This document shows, one piece after another, positions 44,892 through 52,484 of a DNA stretch of 64,000 nt (position 1 is its first letter; each line of letters opens with the position of its first letter). Below the pieces are notes generated by a model, which saw only the letters and a program-made list of their open reading frames with translations, made no database searches and was not told where the DNA came from. A program made the translations under genes and the position numbers. The stretch spans positions 2,976,001 to 3,040,000 of the forward strand of contig CP186339.1 in the NCBI GenBank assembly GCA_049347715.1, in the 5' to 3' direction. This stretch comes from Thalassotalea_B piscium_A. Lineage in GTDB: Bacteria; Pseudomonadota; Gammaproteobacteria; Enterobacterales; Alteromonadaceae.

Positions 44892-44988
44892 CAAGCAATT
44901 CAACAAGGACAAAAAACAGTTGGCTTTTTGTTCACTCCGTTCACTTATTTTAGCCAACCATTTTTTGCCTGTTAATTGGGCGTTATAC
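44886..44988 (+). other. attC site of cassette 3
   Basis: R'' GCCTAAC (44886-44892), VCR-like body with the GTTGGCT...AGCCAAC pair and TTGCCTGTTAATTGGGCG arm, junction at 44982/44983 in GGGCGTTATACC. About 100 bp. Confidence 0.92.
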
Positions 44989-45030
44989 CTTTTGCGCAAT
45001 TATTAAACATCAGTTAAGGAAAATCGATCA

Positions 45031-47400
45031 GTGTATATATCAGTAGAAAGAGCCTATGAGCTAGATAGAGTCGTAAAAAGTAATGAAGTTGCTTTAAGAA
45101 GTTTTATTGCAGATATTTTATATTCACAATTTGCTGATAAAACACAATTTAAAAATGCGCTGGAATCAATATCTATCACTGATGAGGTTATCTATTCTAG
45201 AAGGTTTACAGGTAAAATTAGAGGGTTTATTTCTAAATCGGATAACATATTTGGGGTGATTAAGGATATAAAAAATGCGTTAGATACGAATACATATAAC
45301 AATGATGTTCTATATGTATCAGAAGTAATTGATTTATTATTAGTCTTTTTTAACGCTCATTTTTCCAATAAAGCAATAGCGAGTAAATTTCAATCTATTG
45401 AAGAATTTCATTATTGCTTATCTCTGTATCATAAAGTTAGAAATGATCTTTCACACCCAGGTTCAAGACCAACTACAGCTCAAGATGCAAATAAAGTTAT
45501 CTATTTCATAGATAATTTAATAAATACTCTTGATGATGAATATTTTTGGTTTCAATCAAAAATAGATATAAAAACATCGATTGATAAATTTCATGATATG
45601 GAAGTGGATAACACACTTCTTTACAGTAACTTAAAATATATTAACTCAAACCATAAACGTTTACTTTGTCGTGATGATGTCATTGCTGGATTGTATGAAA
45701 GTTTATTGGGTAATGATAAAAGGAAGCGACTTGCTGGGTCTATCGTTTTATATGGTTATGGTGGTGTAGGTAAAACTGCAATTACCAGCGAGTTTTTATA
45801 TAGGGTAGATAGAGATAAACTTGATGGGTTACACAGTGATATTGATTTTTTGCTTTTTTTCTCTAGTAAAGATGAATACTTAAGAGAAAATAAAACTACT
45901 GGGCAATTATATTTAGATTCTACAAAACCTGAGTTTACAACATGTGCAGACTTAATTAATCTCATTTACAAAGCTCTTGGGGTTACTAGTATTTCTGAAT
46001 TAGACAATATGGAGAATAGAGGTATTATCGCTATCGATAATATAGAAAACATAGAAGCTTTGGAAAGAAATAAAGTATTAGACTTTATCAAATCACTACC
46101 AAGAAACTTCCAATTTATTGTTACTTCTAGAAACGAAGAAGCATGCGAAGAAAAGTTTCATATCGAAGAGTTTTCTTCTGATGAAATAGGTAAGACTTTC
46201 ATTAATGAAATAATAGATTCAGAAGGATTTGATGTTAATTTATCTGATAGCCAAATTGAATTAATTTTGAAAGCTTCAAAGGGTAATGCACTCATTATTG
46301 TCCAAGTCTTAAATATTATTAATAGAGGTGTTTCTTCATTTGAAGAAATAATATCTGATTTACATAGTATGAAATCTAAGAATACTGAGATGATTGCTAA
46401 TTTTATGTATAAAAATACATTTGATAGTGCTTTAAGGTCTTTAGATAAAGGCGGTTACCCGGTTACGCTAATTTTACAGATAATTTCACTATATGATGAA
46501 AAGATCGAATTGTACTCTATAAGTAAATTAGTAAAGATAGGCGTTGCTGATACGGAGCATGTTTGCCACTATTTGTTGGAAAGATTAATACTGAAAAAAT
46601 TAGGTGAATATTACGAATTGAATGAATTTGCAAAGAAATTTGTTTTTATAAAAATGATGCCAGATAGATTCCAGTATTCAAACCTAGTAGATAAAATTTC
46701 TACTCACAAATCCAGAATGGCTAAAAAACTTACAAATTTAGAAAGTACAGTAGGAAGAAATAAAGTACTTCACGATATAGTTTTAGAATGGCAACCCAAT
46801 AACTATATTGATAAAATAGTTATAGCTGAATTGTTTTCGCTTTACGGGGATGCAATAAAGCATGTAAGTAAAAATGACTATTCAGAATTTGACAACTGCT
46901 TAAAAGAATTTGATGAACATGCTTTCATTACTAGCCATCCTTATGTACCTTTGCAAAAAGCTAGGTTACTAAAGGAAGGTCTGAAAAGATTTAAAATGGA
47001 TCAAGCAAAAACAATTTCACAAATAGAAAGTTTGTATGAGGAATCCTTAGCCTCAATTGAATATGATTATCGTAATCTAATAGGTACTTCTCCCCACTCA
47101 TCTTTATTAATGTTTTTTGGTGTGTTTCTATCACAACAAATGCAACAATATAGTCGTTCGATTAGATGCTTAGAAGACTCATTGAAGTATAAAGGAAATT
47201 GTATCGACAATGGTTGGTTTATTACTTCTAATTACCTAAGTGTTGCTTTACAGAATAAATATAAAGAAACGAATGACTCTGCCTACAATGATCAACTTAA
47301 AAAAGTCTATAAATTAGTGATACAAAACAAAGATAAAGCACCAAAAACTAAATTTAAAGTTTCAATTTATGAGAATAAGTTTAAATATATCCTCGGGTAA
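45031..47400 (+). CDS. Cassette 4: HEPN-like / STAND NTPase protein (candidate defence factor)
   Basis: 789 residues from GTG 45031 (TAAGGA 10 bp upstream). The N-terminal ~190 residues are helical and hold RNDLSH at 137-142, an R-x4-H motif as in HEPN RNases, in an LYHKVRNDLSHPGSR context. A STAND/AAA-type NTPase follows: Walker A YGYGGVGKTA (K248), Walker B IIAIDN (D336) and an arginine-finger/sensor strand FIVTSRNE. The last ~250 residues are alpha-helical repeats, possibly TPR-like. HEPN-NTPase-repeat proteins commonly act as phage sensors that cleave RNA and stop growth. The stop lies in the attC R'' box. Function is inferred, not shown. Confidence 0.75.
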   Translation: MYISVERAYELDRVVKSNEVALRSFIADILYSQFADKTQFKNALESISITDEVIYSRRFTGKIRGFISKSDNIFGVIKDIKNALDTNTYNNDVLYVSEVIDLLLVFFNAHFSNKAIASKFQSIEEFHYCLSLYHKVRNDLSHPGSRPTTAQDANKVIYFIDNLINTLDDEYFWFQSKIDIKTSIDKFHDMEVDNTLLYSNLKYINSNHKRLLCRDDVIAGLYESLLGNDKRKRLAGSIVLYGYGGVGKTAITSEFLYRVDRDKLDGLHSDIDFLLFFSSKDEYLRENKTTGQLYLDSTKPEFTTCADLINLIYKALGVTSISELDNMENRGIIAIDNIENIEALERNKVLDFIKSLPRNFQFIVTSRNEEACEEKFHIEEFSSDEIGKTFINEIIDSEGFDVNLSDSQIELILKASKGNALIIVQVLNIINRGVSSFEEIISDLHSMKSKNTEMIANFMYKNTFDSALRSLDKGGYPVTLILQIISLYDEKIELYSISKLVKIGVADTEHVCHYLLERLILKKLGEYYELNEFAKKFVFIKMMPDRFQYSNLVDKISTHKSRMAKKLTNLESTVGRNKVLHDIVLEWQPNNYIDKIVIAELFSLYGDAIKHVSKNDYSEFDNCLKEFDEHAFITSHPYVPLQKARLLKEGLKRFKMDQAKTISQIESLYEESLASIEYDYRNLIGTSPHSSLLMFFGVFLSQQMQQYSRSIRCLEDSLKYKGNCIDNGWFITSNYLSVALQNKYKETNDSAYNDQLKKVYKLVIQNKDKAPKTKFKVSIYENKFKYILG

Positions 47401-47636
47401 AGGTATAACAAGAGACTATGGCGTCAATAGTTAATTTCACACTTTTGGCGCTTCCCACATTACACCATCTCTTAGCATTGAATTTAAGATAACAATCATC
47501 TTTCTAATACAGGCAATTATTGCCACTTTCTTTGGTTTTCCTGCTGCTAATAATCGTTGATATGTTGTTTTTTGCTCCTTCGTAACTTATCTTAGCCAAT
47601 TATCATTTGCCTCTTAGTAAGGCGCTGTAAAAAATA
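47399..47636 (+). other. attC site of cassette 4, split by an IS remnant
   Basis: The left part begins with R'' AAAGGTATAAC (47399-47409). The right half (from ~47565, GTTTTTTGCTCCTTCG to GCCTCTTAGTAAGGCGCTG) matches the VCR-like right arms of attC 1 and 3. Between them lies ~130 bp of transposase sequence. The junction core reads GGCGCTG in place of GGCGTTR, so it is probably mutated. Confidence 0.75.
47437..47567 (-). pseudogene. C-terminal remnant of an IS110/IS1111-family transposase
   Basis: The minus strand reads TYQRLLAAGKPKKVAIIACI, then RKMIVILNSMLRDGVMWEAP and stop: the conserved C-terminal block of IS110-family (IS1111 group) transposases. The rest of the element is missing. It lies inside an attC and opposite to the cassette genes, as known for the IS1111-attC group, which targets attC sites specifically. 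Confidence 0.8.
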
Positions 47637-47660
47637 TCTTTCTAATCAGGACTATTAAAA

Positions 47661-47828
47661 ATGGATATCATTCAACTCGTTTTATTCTTAGTATTTGTAG
47701 TTTTAACTACTATCGGCTATAAAAAGAACAATCGTAACCTTATGTTATTAGGTGCAGTTGCAATTACATTTGGCTTTGTAGGCTTAGAATTTATGCTCGG
47801 TTTTGCTGCTGGTATTGAGGGAGTTTAA
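47661..47828 (+). CDS. Cassette 5: small membrane protein (55 aa)
   Basis: ATG 47661, CAGGA upstream, product MDIIQLVLFLVFVVLTTIG, then KKNNRN, then a second TM (LMLLGAVAITFGFVGLEFML). A two-helix hairpin. Small hydrophobic proteins are frequent in cassette arrays; function unknown. Confidence 0.6.
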   Translation: MDIIQLVLFLVFVVLTTIGYKKNNRNLMLLGAVAITFGFVGLEFMLGFAAGIEGV

Positions 47829-47847
47829 TCTTCTTTATATCAAATTA

Positions 47848-47935
47848 CTCAAAAAGACAAAAAACAGTGGTTTTTTCTCCTTCGTTGCTTATGTTAGGCC
47901 AACTATTTTTTTGCCTCTTAACAAAGCATATGTAA
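47848..47935 (+). other. Degenerate attC site of cassette 5
   Basis: The centre (AAACAGTGGTTTTTTCTCCTTCGTTGC, ...AGGCCAACTATTTTTTTGCCTCTTAA) is VCR-like and similar to attC 3 and 4, but no R'' box matching the cassette start is found, and the 3' core reads AAGCATATG in place of GCGTTA. Probably inactive. Confidence 0.6.
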
Positions 47936-47942
47936 ATAAATT

Positions 47943-48206
47943 ATGGGATTAGATACCGTAGAGTTTCTCGTACATATAGAAGATGAATATGACATTACAA
48001 TTCCAGATGAAGATGCTTATCTTTTGGGAGAAATTGGGGACCTAGCTCTATATATTGTTAATTCCTGCGAACAAAGTAATGGTGTTTTAATTGAATTAGA
48101 GCCAGTGATTGATTTTTTAAAAAGGCTGCTACATCGAGAATTTGGTGTTCCTCTTGAAAAAATACATTTAAACTCTCTCGTGGTAAAAGATCTCGGTTTA
48201 GATTAA
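47943..48206 (+). CDS. Cassette 6: circularly permuted acyl-carrier-like protein
   Basis: 87 residues. Residues 1-41 (MGLDTVEFLVHIEDEYDITI then PDEDA...) match the second half of an acyl carrier protein (after DSL: [23 protein letters not shown]). Residues 52-87 (IELEPVIDFLKRLLHREFGV...LVVKDLGLD) match the first half (helix I to DLGAD). The order is thus permuted, with the break exactly at the phosphopantetheine site, and the Ser of DSL is absent (MGL). It cannot be a normal carrier. In-frame stops flank the frame on both sides. No attC follows; the next ~200 bp contain an unassigned GC-richer patch (GTTTTAGTGGGCACCACCTT, 48251-48270). Confidence 0.65.
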   Translation: MGLDTVEFLVHIEDEYDITIPDEDAYLLGEIGDLALYIVNSCEQSNGVLIELEPVIDFLKRLLHREFGVPLEKIHLNSLVVKDLGLD

Positions 48207-48423
48207 TTATTCACATACAAGCAAATTAACAAATCTGTATAGCTCCCCCGTTTTAGTGGGCACCACCTTGAGGAGGTCAAATTCACTGTGTCACGAATGT
48301 ATTCAACAACTTTAGATCTTTTCCAGTTACTTAACAAAATCTATTAGCTATAGGTCAATAAACATAACTAAAGTAATTAATTATCACCACTGCCTTTTTC
48401 ACTTTTTTACACCAAAAACAAAA

Positions 48424-48446
48424 AAGCCACTAATAATTAGTGGCTT
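48424..48446 (-). terminator. recA terminator
   Basis: 10-bp stem AAGCCACTAA / TTAGTGGCTT with a TAA loop. On the minus strand it is followed by a T run (complement of AAAACAAAAA), right after the recA stop. Confidence 0.88.
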
Positions 48447-48469
48447 AAAATCTTTAAAGTGGCTAACTA

Positions 48470-49510
48470 TTATTCAGCTGCAACTTTTTCTTTATCATCC
48501 GATTTTTCTTTGTCATCAACTTTTTTAGAAAGAAACATTTCTCTTAAGCGACCGTTAAGTTCATCGGCAATCGCAGGGTTCTCTTTAAGATAATTTGCAG
48601 CATTCGCTTTACCTTGCCCTATTTTATCGCCATTGTAGCTGTACCAAGCACCTGCTTTTTCAACCATTTTGTTTTGTACGCCAAGGTCAATCAATTCACC
48701 TAAACTATTGATACCTTGCCCATAAAGAATTTGAAACTCTACTTGTTTAAATGGAGGTGCAATTTTATTTTTAACCACTTTAACACGTGTTTCATTACCA
48801 ATAATTTCATCACCTTGTTTTACTGCACCAATACGACGAATATCTAAACGTATAGAAGCATAAAATTTAAGTGCATTACCACCTGTTGTGGTTTCAGGGT
48901 TACCAAACATTACACCAATTTTCATACGAATTTGGTTAATGAAGATCATCATAGTATTTGATTGTTTAAGGTTACCGGTTAGCTTACGCATTGCTTGAGA
49001 CAACATACGAGCTTGCAGCCCCATATGTGAATCACCCATGTCGCCTTCAATTTCTGCTTTTGGTGTTAAAGCGGCAACAGAATCGACTACAATTACATCA
49101 ACGGCACCTGAGCGAGTTAACATGTCACATATTTCTAAAGCTTGCTCACCTGTATCGGGTTGAGAAACTAATAATTCATTAATATTTACACCCAGTTTTT
49201 CAGCGTAAATAGGGTCTAGGGCATGTTCTGCATCAACAAAGGCACATACTTTACCGTTACGTTGCGCTTCAGCAATAACTTCAAGTGTTAGCGTAGTTTT
49301 ACCACTTGATTCTGGTCCGTATATCTCTACAATACGTCCCATAGGTAAACCACCTGCACCTAAGGCAATATCAAGGCCTAAAGAGCCAGTAGAAATGGTT
49401 TCCACATCCATACTGCGGTTCTCACCTAACTTCATGATTGAACCTTTACCAAACTGACGTTCAATTTGGCTCAACGCAGCGGCGAGTGCTTTTTCTTTAT
49501 TATCGTCCAT
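48470..49510 (-). CDS. recA: RecA recombinase
   Basis: 346-residue DNA-dependent ATPase for homologous recombination and LexA auto-cleavage. Walker A GPESSGKT, Walker B VIVVDSVAAL, L2 loop and MAW-like core FINQIRMKIGVMFGNPETTTGG are all present, and the C-terminus is acidic/basic (KEKSDDKEKVAAE). ATG 49510 is taken as start because GGAG lies 6 bp upstream; the longer GTG frame would swallow it. It is under an ideal SOS promoter and divergent from mutS. It lies immediately beside the integron array; recA is also the regulator of SOS, which drives integron promoters. Confidence 0.98.
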   Translation of the reverse strand: MDDNKEKALAAALSQIERQFGKGSIMKLGENRSMDVETISTGSLGLDIALGAGGLPMGRIVEIYGPESSGKTTLTLEVIAEAQRNGKVCAFVDAEHALDPIYAEKLGVNINELLVSQPDTGEQALEICDMLTRSGAVDVIVVDSVAALTPKAEIEGDMGDSHMGLQARMLSQAMRKLTGNLKQSNTMMIFINQIRMKIGVMFGNPETTTGGNALKFYASIRLDIRRIGAVKQGDEIIGNETRVKVVKNKIAPPFKQVEFQILYGQGINSLGELIDLGVQNKMVEKAGAWYSYNGDKIGQGKANAANYLKENPAIADELNGRLREMFLSKKVDDKEKSDDKEKVAAE

Positions 49511-49554
49511 TTCTTGCTCCACAAATAGTTACTTAAATAAATCTTATGCAGCAA

Positions 49555-49582
49555 AGTATACTGTAAGCGCGTACAGTATCAA
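49555..49582 (-). promoter_or_regulatory. recA promoter with LexA box as spacer
   Basis: On the minus strand: -35 TTGATA, then CTGTACGCGCTTACAG (LexA box, 16 bp), then -10 TATACT. The operator fills the whole spacer, so LexA binding must block RNA polymerase. Confidence 0.93.
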
Positions 49583-49835
49583 GTTTTTTTATAATTATTT
49601 TTTTTCGTCACTTTTTTTTAACTAACCGATACTTTTAACTAATTGTAATATAAGTATTATTTTACAATTTATAACTTTTTTATTTTTTTCCAAAAAAAGT
49701 TACTCAGGCTATTTTATCTTTTATTACCCACTAATTTATTGGTATTGCTTATCAGTATGTAAAATTTATAGGTCTATCGTTTATGCTTATGGCATAATTA
49801 ACTAACATCTATTTAAGTTATATCAATAAGAATTA

Positions 49836-52403
49836 ATGACTATCGCTAATCCAGACTTATCTTCGCATACTCCAATGATGCGCCAATATTTAACCATAAA
49901 AGCCGAATTCCCTAATATCCTTGTATTTTATCGCATGGGTGATTTTTATGAGTTGTTTTTTGATGATGCCAAGAAAGCATCCGACTTATTAGATATTTCA
50001 CTTACCGCTCGTGGCAAAACCGGTGGTAATGCAATACCTATGGCAGGTGTTCCTTATCATGCTGTGGAAAATTATTTAGTGCGTTTGATCCAACTAGGTG
50101 AGTCTGTTGCGATTTGTGAGCAAATAGGTGACCCAGCAACAAGTAAAGGGCCTGTTGAACGTAAAGTAGTACGGATAGTAACCCCTGGTACTGTCAGTGA
50201 CGAAGCCTTATTAACTGACAAACAAGATAATTTAATTGTTGCTATCGCGCAAACACAACAAGGTTTTGGCTTGTCTTACCTAGATATGTCTAGTGGTCGT
50301 TTTGTTTTAACTGAACCCGCCACCAAAGAACAACTACAAGCAGAGTTACAGCGTTTATCTCCTGCGGAACTCTTGTACCCTGAAACTTTTCAAGAAACGT
50401 CATTGATAGCTAATTACAAAGGATTAAGACGTCGCCCTGAATGGGAGTTTGACTTAGATACTGCCCAAAAGCTGCTAAATGAACAATTTGGCACCAAAGA
50501 GTTAACTGGCTTTGGCGTAAGTAATAAGCCTATTGGTTTGATGGCCGCAGGTTGCTTATTGCAATATGTGAAAGATAGCCAACGAACTGCCCTACCCCAT
50601 ATACGTGCTATTTTGGCGGAAACCGCAGCCAAAGGGGTTATTTTAGACGCAGCAACTAGGCGTAATTTAGAACTCACCCAAAACTTGCAAGGTGGAACAG
50701 ACAATACCCTAGCTTCAATTTTAGATACCTCTGCTACTCCTATGGGATCTCGGTTATTAAAGCGATGGTTACACTTCCCGTTACGAGATATTGATACCTT
50801 AACCACGCGTCAAAATTCGATATCAGCATTAATTGATACAGATACCTATTCACCATTACATAACTTATTAAAGCATATGGGAGATGTGGAACGTATTGTT
50901 GCTCGTATTGCTTTACGCACTGCCCGTCCGCGTGACTTTGCTCGTTTACGTAATGCCTTGATGTTATTGCCTGAGTTACAGCAATTATTAACGATGAATG
51001 AATTGTCTGCGCTGCAACAATTAAAATCAGACACCGCTCCCTTAGCTAATATTGCTGAGTTATTACAAAAAGCAATTGTTGAAAATCCTCCGGTATTGAT
51101 TCGCGATGGCGGTGTAATAGCTCCAAATTATCATGAAGAATTAGATGTACTCAGAGATTTAAGCGATGGTGCCACTGAGTTTTTGGCTCAATTGGAAGAA
51201 CGAGAAAAACTCAGAACAGGCATTCAAACGCTTAAAGTTGGCTATAACAGAGTACATGGTTTTTATATTGAAATAAGTCGTAGTGCGGCACAAGACGTAC
51301 CCGATGATTATATTAGGCGTCAAACCCTCAAAAATAATGAGCGTTTCATTACTAATGAATTAAAACTGCACGAAGAAAAAGTACTCACAGCACAAAGTAA
51401 ATTTTTAGCATTAGAGAAACGTTTATATGACGAACTCTTTGATTTGATTTTACCTGAACTTGATAAGTTGCAAACACTGGCACAAGCTATTGCTGAAGTA
51501 GATGTATTAGCAACATTCGCAGAAAGAGCAGAAACATTAAATTACGTTAAACCCCAGCTTTCTCAAACACCAGGCATTTCAATTGAAGCAGGACGCCACG
51601 CAGTGGTAGAGCAAATGACTGTTGACCCCTTTATTGCTAATCCTGTGGTGTTAACTGATGAACGTAAAATGTTGATCATTACTGGCCCTAATATGGGAGG
51701 TAAATCAACTTATATGCGACAAACGGCACTTATTGTTCTCTTAGCCCACATAGGGAGTTTTGTTCCTGCTAGTGGCGCCCAAATAGGTATGGTTGATAGA
51801 ATATTCACCCGTATTGGTGCCTCAGATGATCTCGCTAGTGGCCGTTCAACATTTATGGTAGAAATGACAGAAACCGCAAATATTTTACATAATGCAACCG
51901 ATAAAAGTTTAGTGTTATTAGACGAAATAGGACGAGGAACTAGTACTTTCGATGGTTTATCACTCGCTTGGGCTTGCGCAGAAATGCTGGCACTGAAAAC
52001 CAAAGCCTTTACGCTATTTGCTAGCCATTATTTTGAGTTAACTTTACTTGCTGAACAAATATCTACCCTAGCTAATGTTCATTTAGATGCCGTAGAACAT
52101 GATGAAAAAATTATTTTTATGCATGCCGTTCAAGAAGGAGCAGCAAGTAAAAGTTTCGGATTACAAGTTGCTCAACTGGCAGGTGTACCTAAAACGGTAA
52201 TTCAACGAGCTAAGCAACGATTAAGTGAGTTAGAAAACCAACAACATGCTTCAAATATGAGTGAACAAGCACAACCTTTTGAACAATTAACATTAATGGA
52301 TGAAAGTCATCCTATTATTGAAAAATTAAAAGCACTTGATGTTAATGATTTAAGCCCTAAACAAGCTCTCGATTTATTATATGAGTTGAAACAACAAGTA
52401 TAA
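49836..52403 (+). CDS. mutS: DNA mismatch repair protein MutS
   Basis: 855 residues. The mismatch-recognition domain has the F-x-E wedge context FYRMGDFYELFFDDA (near residue 32-46). Connector, lever and clamp domains follow. The ABC ATPase has Walker A GPNMGGKST, Walker B LVLLDEIGRGTSTFDG, and the C-terminal helix-turn-helix dimerisation part. ATG 49836 begins 313 bp from the recA start on the other strand. Ends at a hairpin shared with the TonB-receptor gene. Confidence 0.97.
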   Translation: MTIANPDLSSHTPMMRQYLTIKAEFPNILVFYRMGDFYELFFDDAKKASDLLDISLTARGKTGGNAIPMAGVPYHAVENYLVRLIQLGESVAICEQIGDPATSKGPVERKVVRIVTPGTVSDEALLTDKQDNLIVAIAQTQQGFGLSYLDMSSGRFVLTEPATKEQLQAELQRLSPAELLYPETFQETSLIANYKGLRRRPEWEFDLDTAQKLLNEQFGTKELTGFGVSNKPIGLMAAGCLLQYVKDSQRTALPHIRAILAETAAKGVILDAATRRNLELTQNLQGGTDNTLASILDTSATPMGSRLLKRWLHFPLRDIDTLTTRQNSISALIDTDTYSPLHNLLKHMGDVERIVARIALRTARPRDFARLRNALMLLPELQQLLTMNELSALQQLKSDTAPLANIAELLQKAIVENPPVLIRDGGVIAPNYHEELDVLRDLSDGATEFLAQLEEREKLRTGIQTLKVGYNRVHGFYIEISRSAAQDVPDDYIRRQTLKNNERFITNELKLHEEKVLTAQSKFLALEKRLYDELFDLILPELDKLQTLAQAIAEVDVLATFAERAETLNYVKPQLSQTPGISIEAGRHAVVEQMTVDPFIANPVVLTDERKMLIITGPNMGGKSTYMRQTALIVLLAHIGSFVPASGAQIGMVDRIFTRIGASDDLASGRSTFMVEMTETANILHNATDKSLVLLDEIGRGTSTFDGLSLAWACAEMLALKTKAFTLFASHYFELTLLAEQISTLANVHLDAVEHDEKIIFMHAVQEGAASKSFGLQVAQLAGVPKTVIQRAKQRLSELENQQHASNMSEQAQPFEQLTLMDESHPIIEKLKALDVNDLSPKQALDLLYELKQQV

Positions 52404-52430
52404 AAATGACTAACTACCGCAATAATGTAA

Positions 52431-52474
52431 CACTCAATCTGACGGATAAATCGCTTTACTCGTCAGATTGAGTG
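52431..52474. terminator. Inverted repeat / bidirectional terminator between mutS and TonB receptor gene
   Basis: 14-bp perfect inverted repeat CACTCAATCTGACG / CGTCAGATTGAGTG around a 16-base loop, between two convergent genes. It has no long T run, so it may act with Rho or as an RNA-stabilising hairpin. Confidence 0.7.
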
Positions 52475-52484
52475 GTTAAACATA

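Larger units (their letters stand above)
41242..48206 (+). mobile_element. Chromosomal integron with truncated intI and about six cassettes
   Basis: intI stub, attI-like point at 42219/42220, then cassettes 1 (42220-42631), 2 (42632-44269), 3 (44270-44982), 4 (44983-~47636), 5 (~47637-~47935) and 6 (ACP-like gene). For cassettes 1-4 the first 7-11 bases including the junction G are the exact reverse complement of the R'' box at the cassette's own 3' attC: GTTATATGCAT/ATGCATATAAC, GTTACATGCC/GGCATGTAAC, GTTAGGC/GCCTAAC and GTTATACCTTT/AAAGGTATAAC. All cassette genes are on the plus strand, ending near recA. Confidence 0.9.

Noticed and set aside
42541..44990. attC palindromes as CRISPR repeats or plain terminators
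   Set aside because: Spacing is irregular (0.7-1.6 kb), sequences are not identical, and each pairs with its own cassette 5' end, which defines attC sites.
47401..47440. Intact IS110 element
   Set aside because: Only the last ~43 codons of the transposase are present; no N-terminal RuvC-like DEDD domain in the window.
48230..48300. Sequence CTCCCCCGTTTTAGTGGGCA and following bases as an insertion-sequence end
   Set aside because: Composition differs from the surroundings and it looks like an IS terminus, but I cannot match it to a family or find a partner end.
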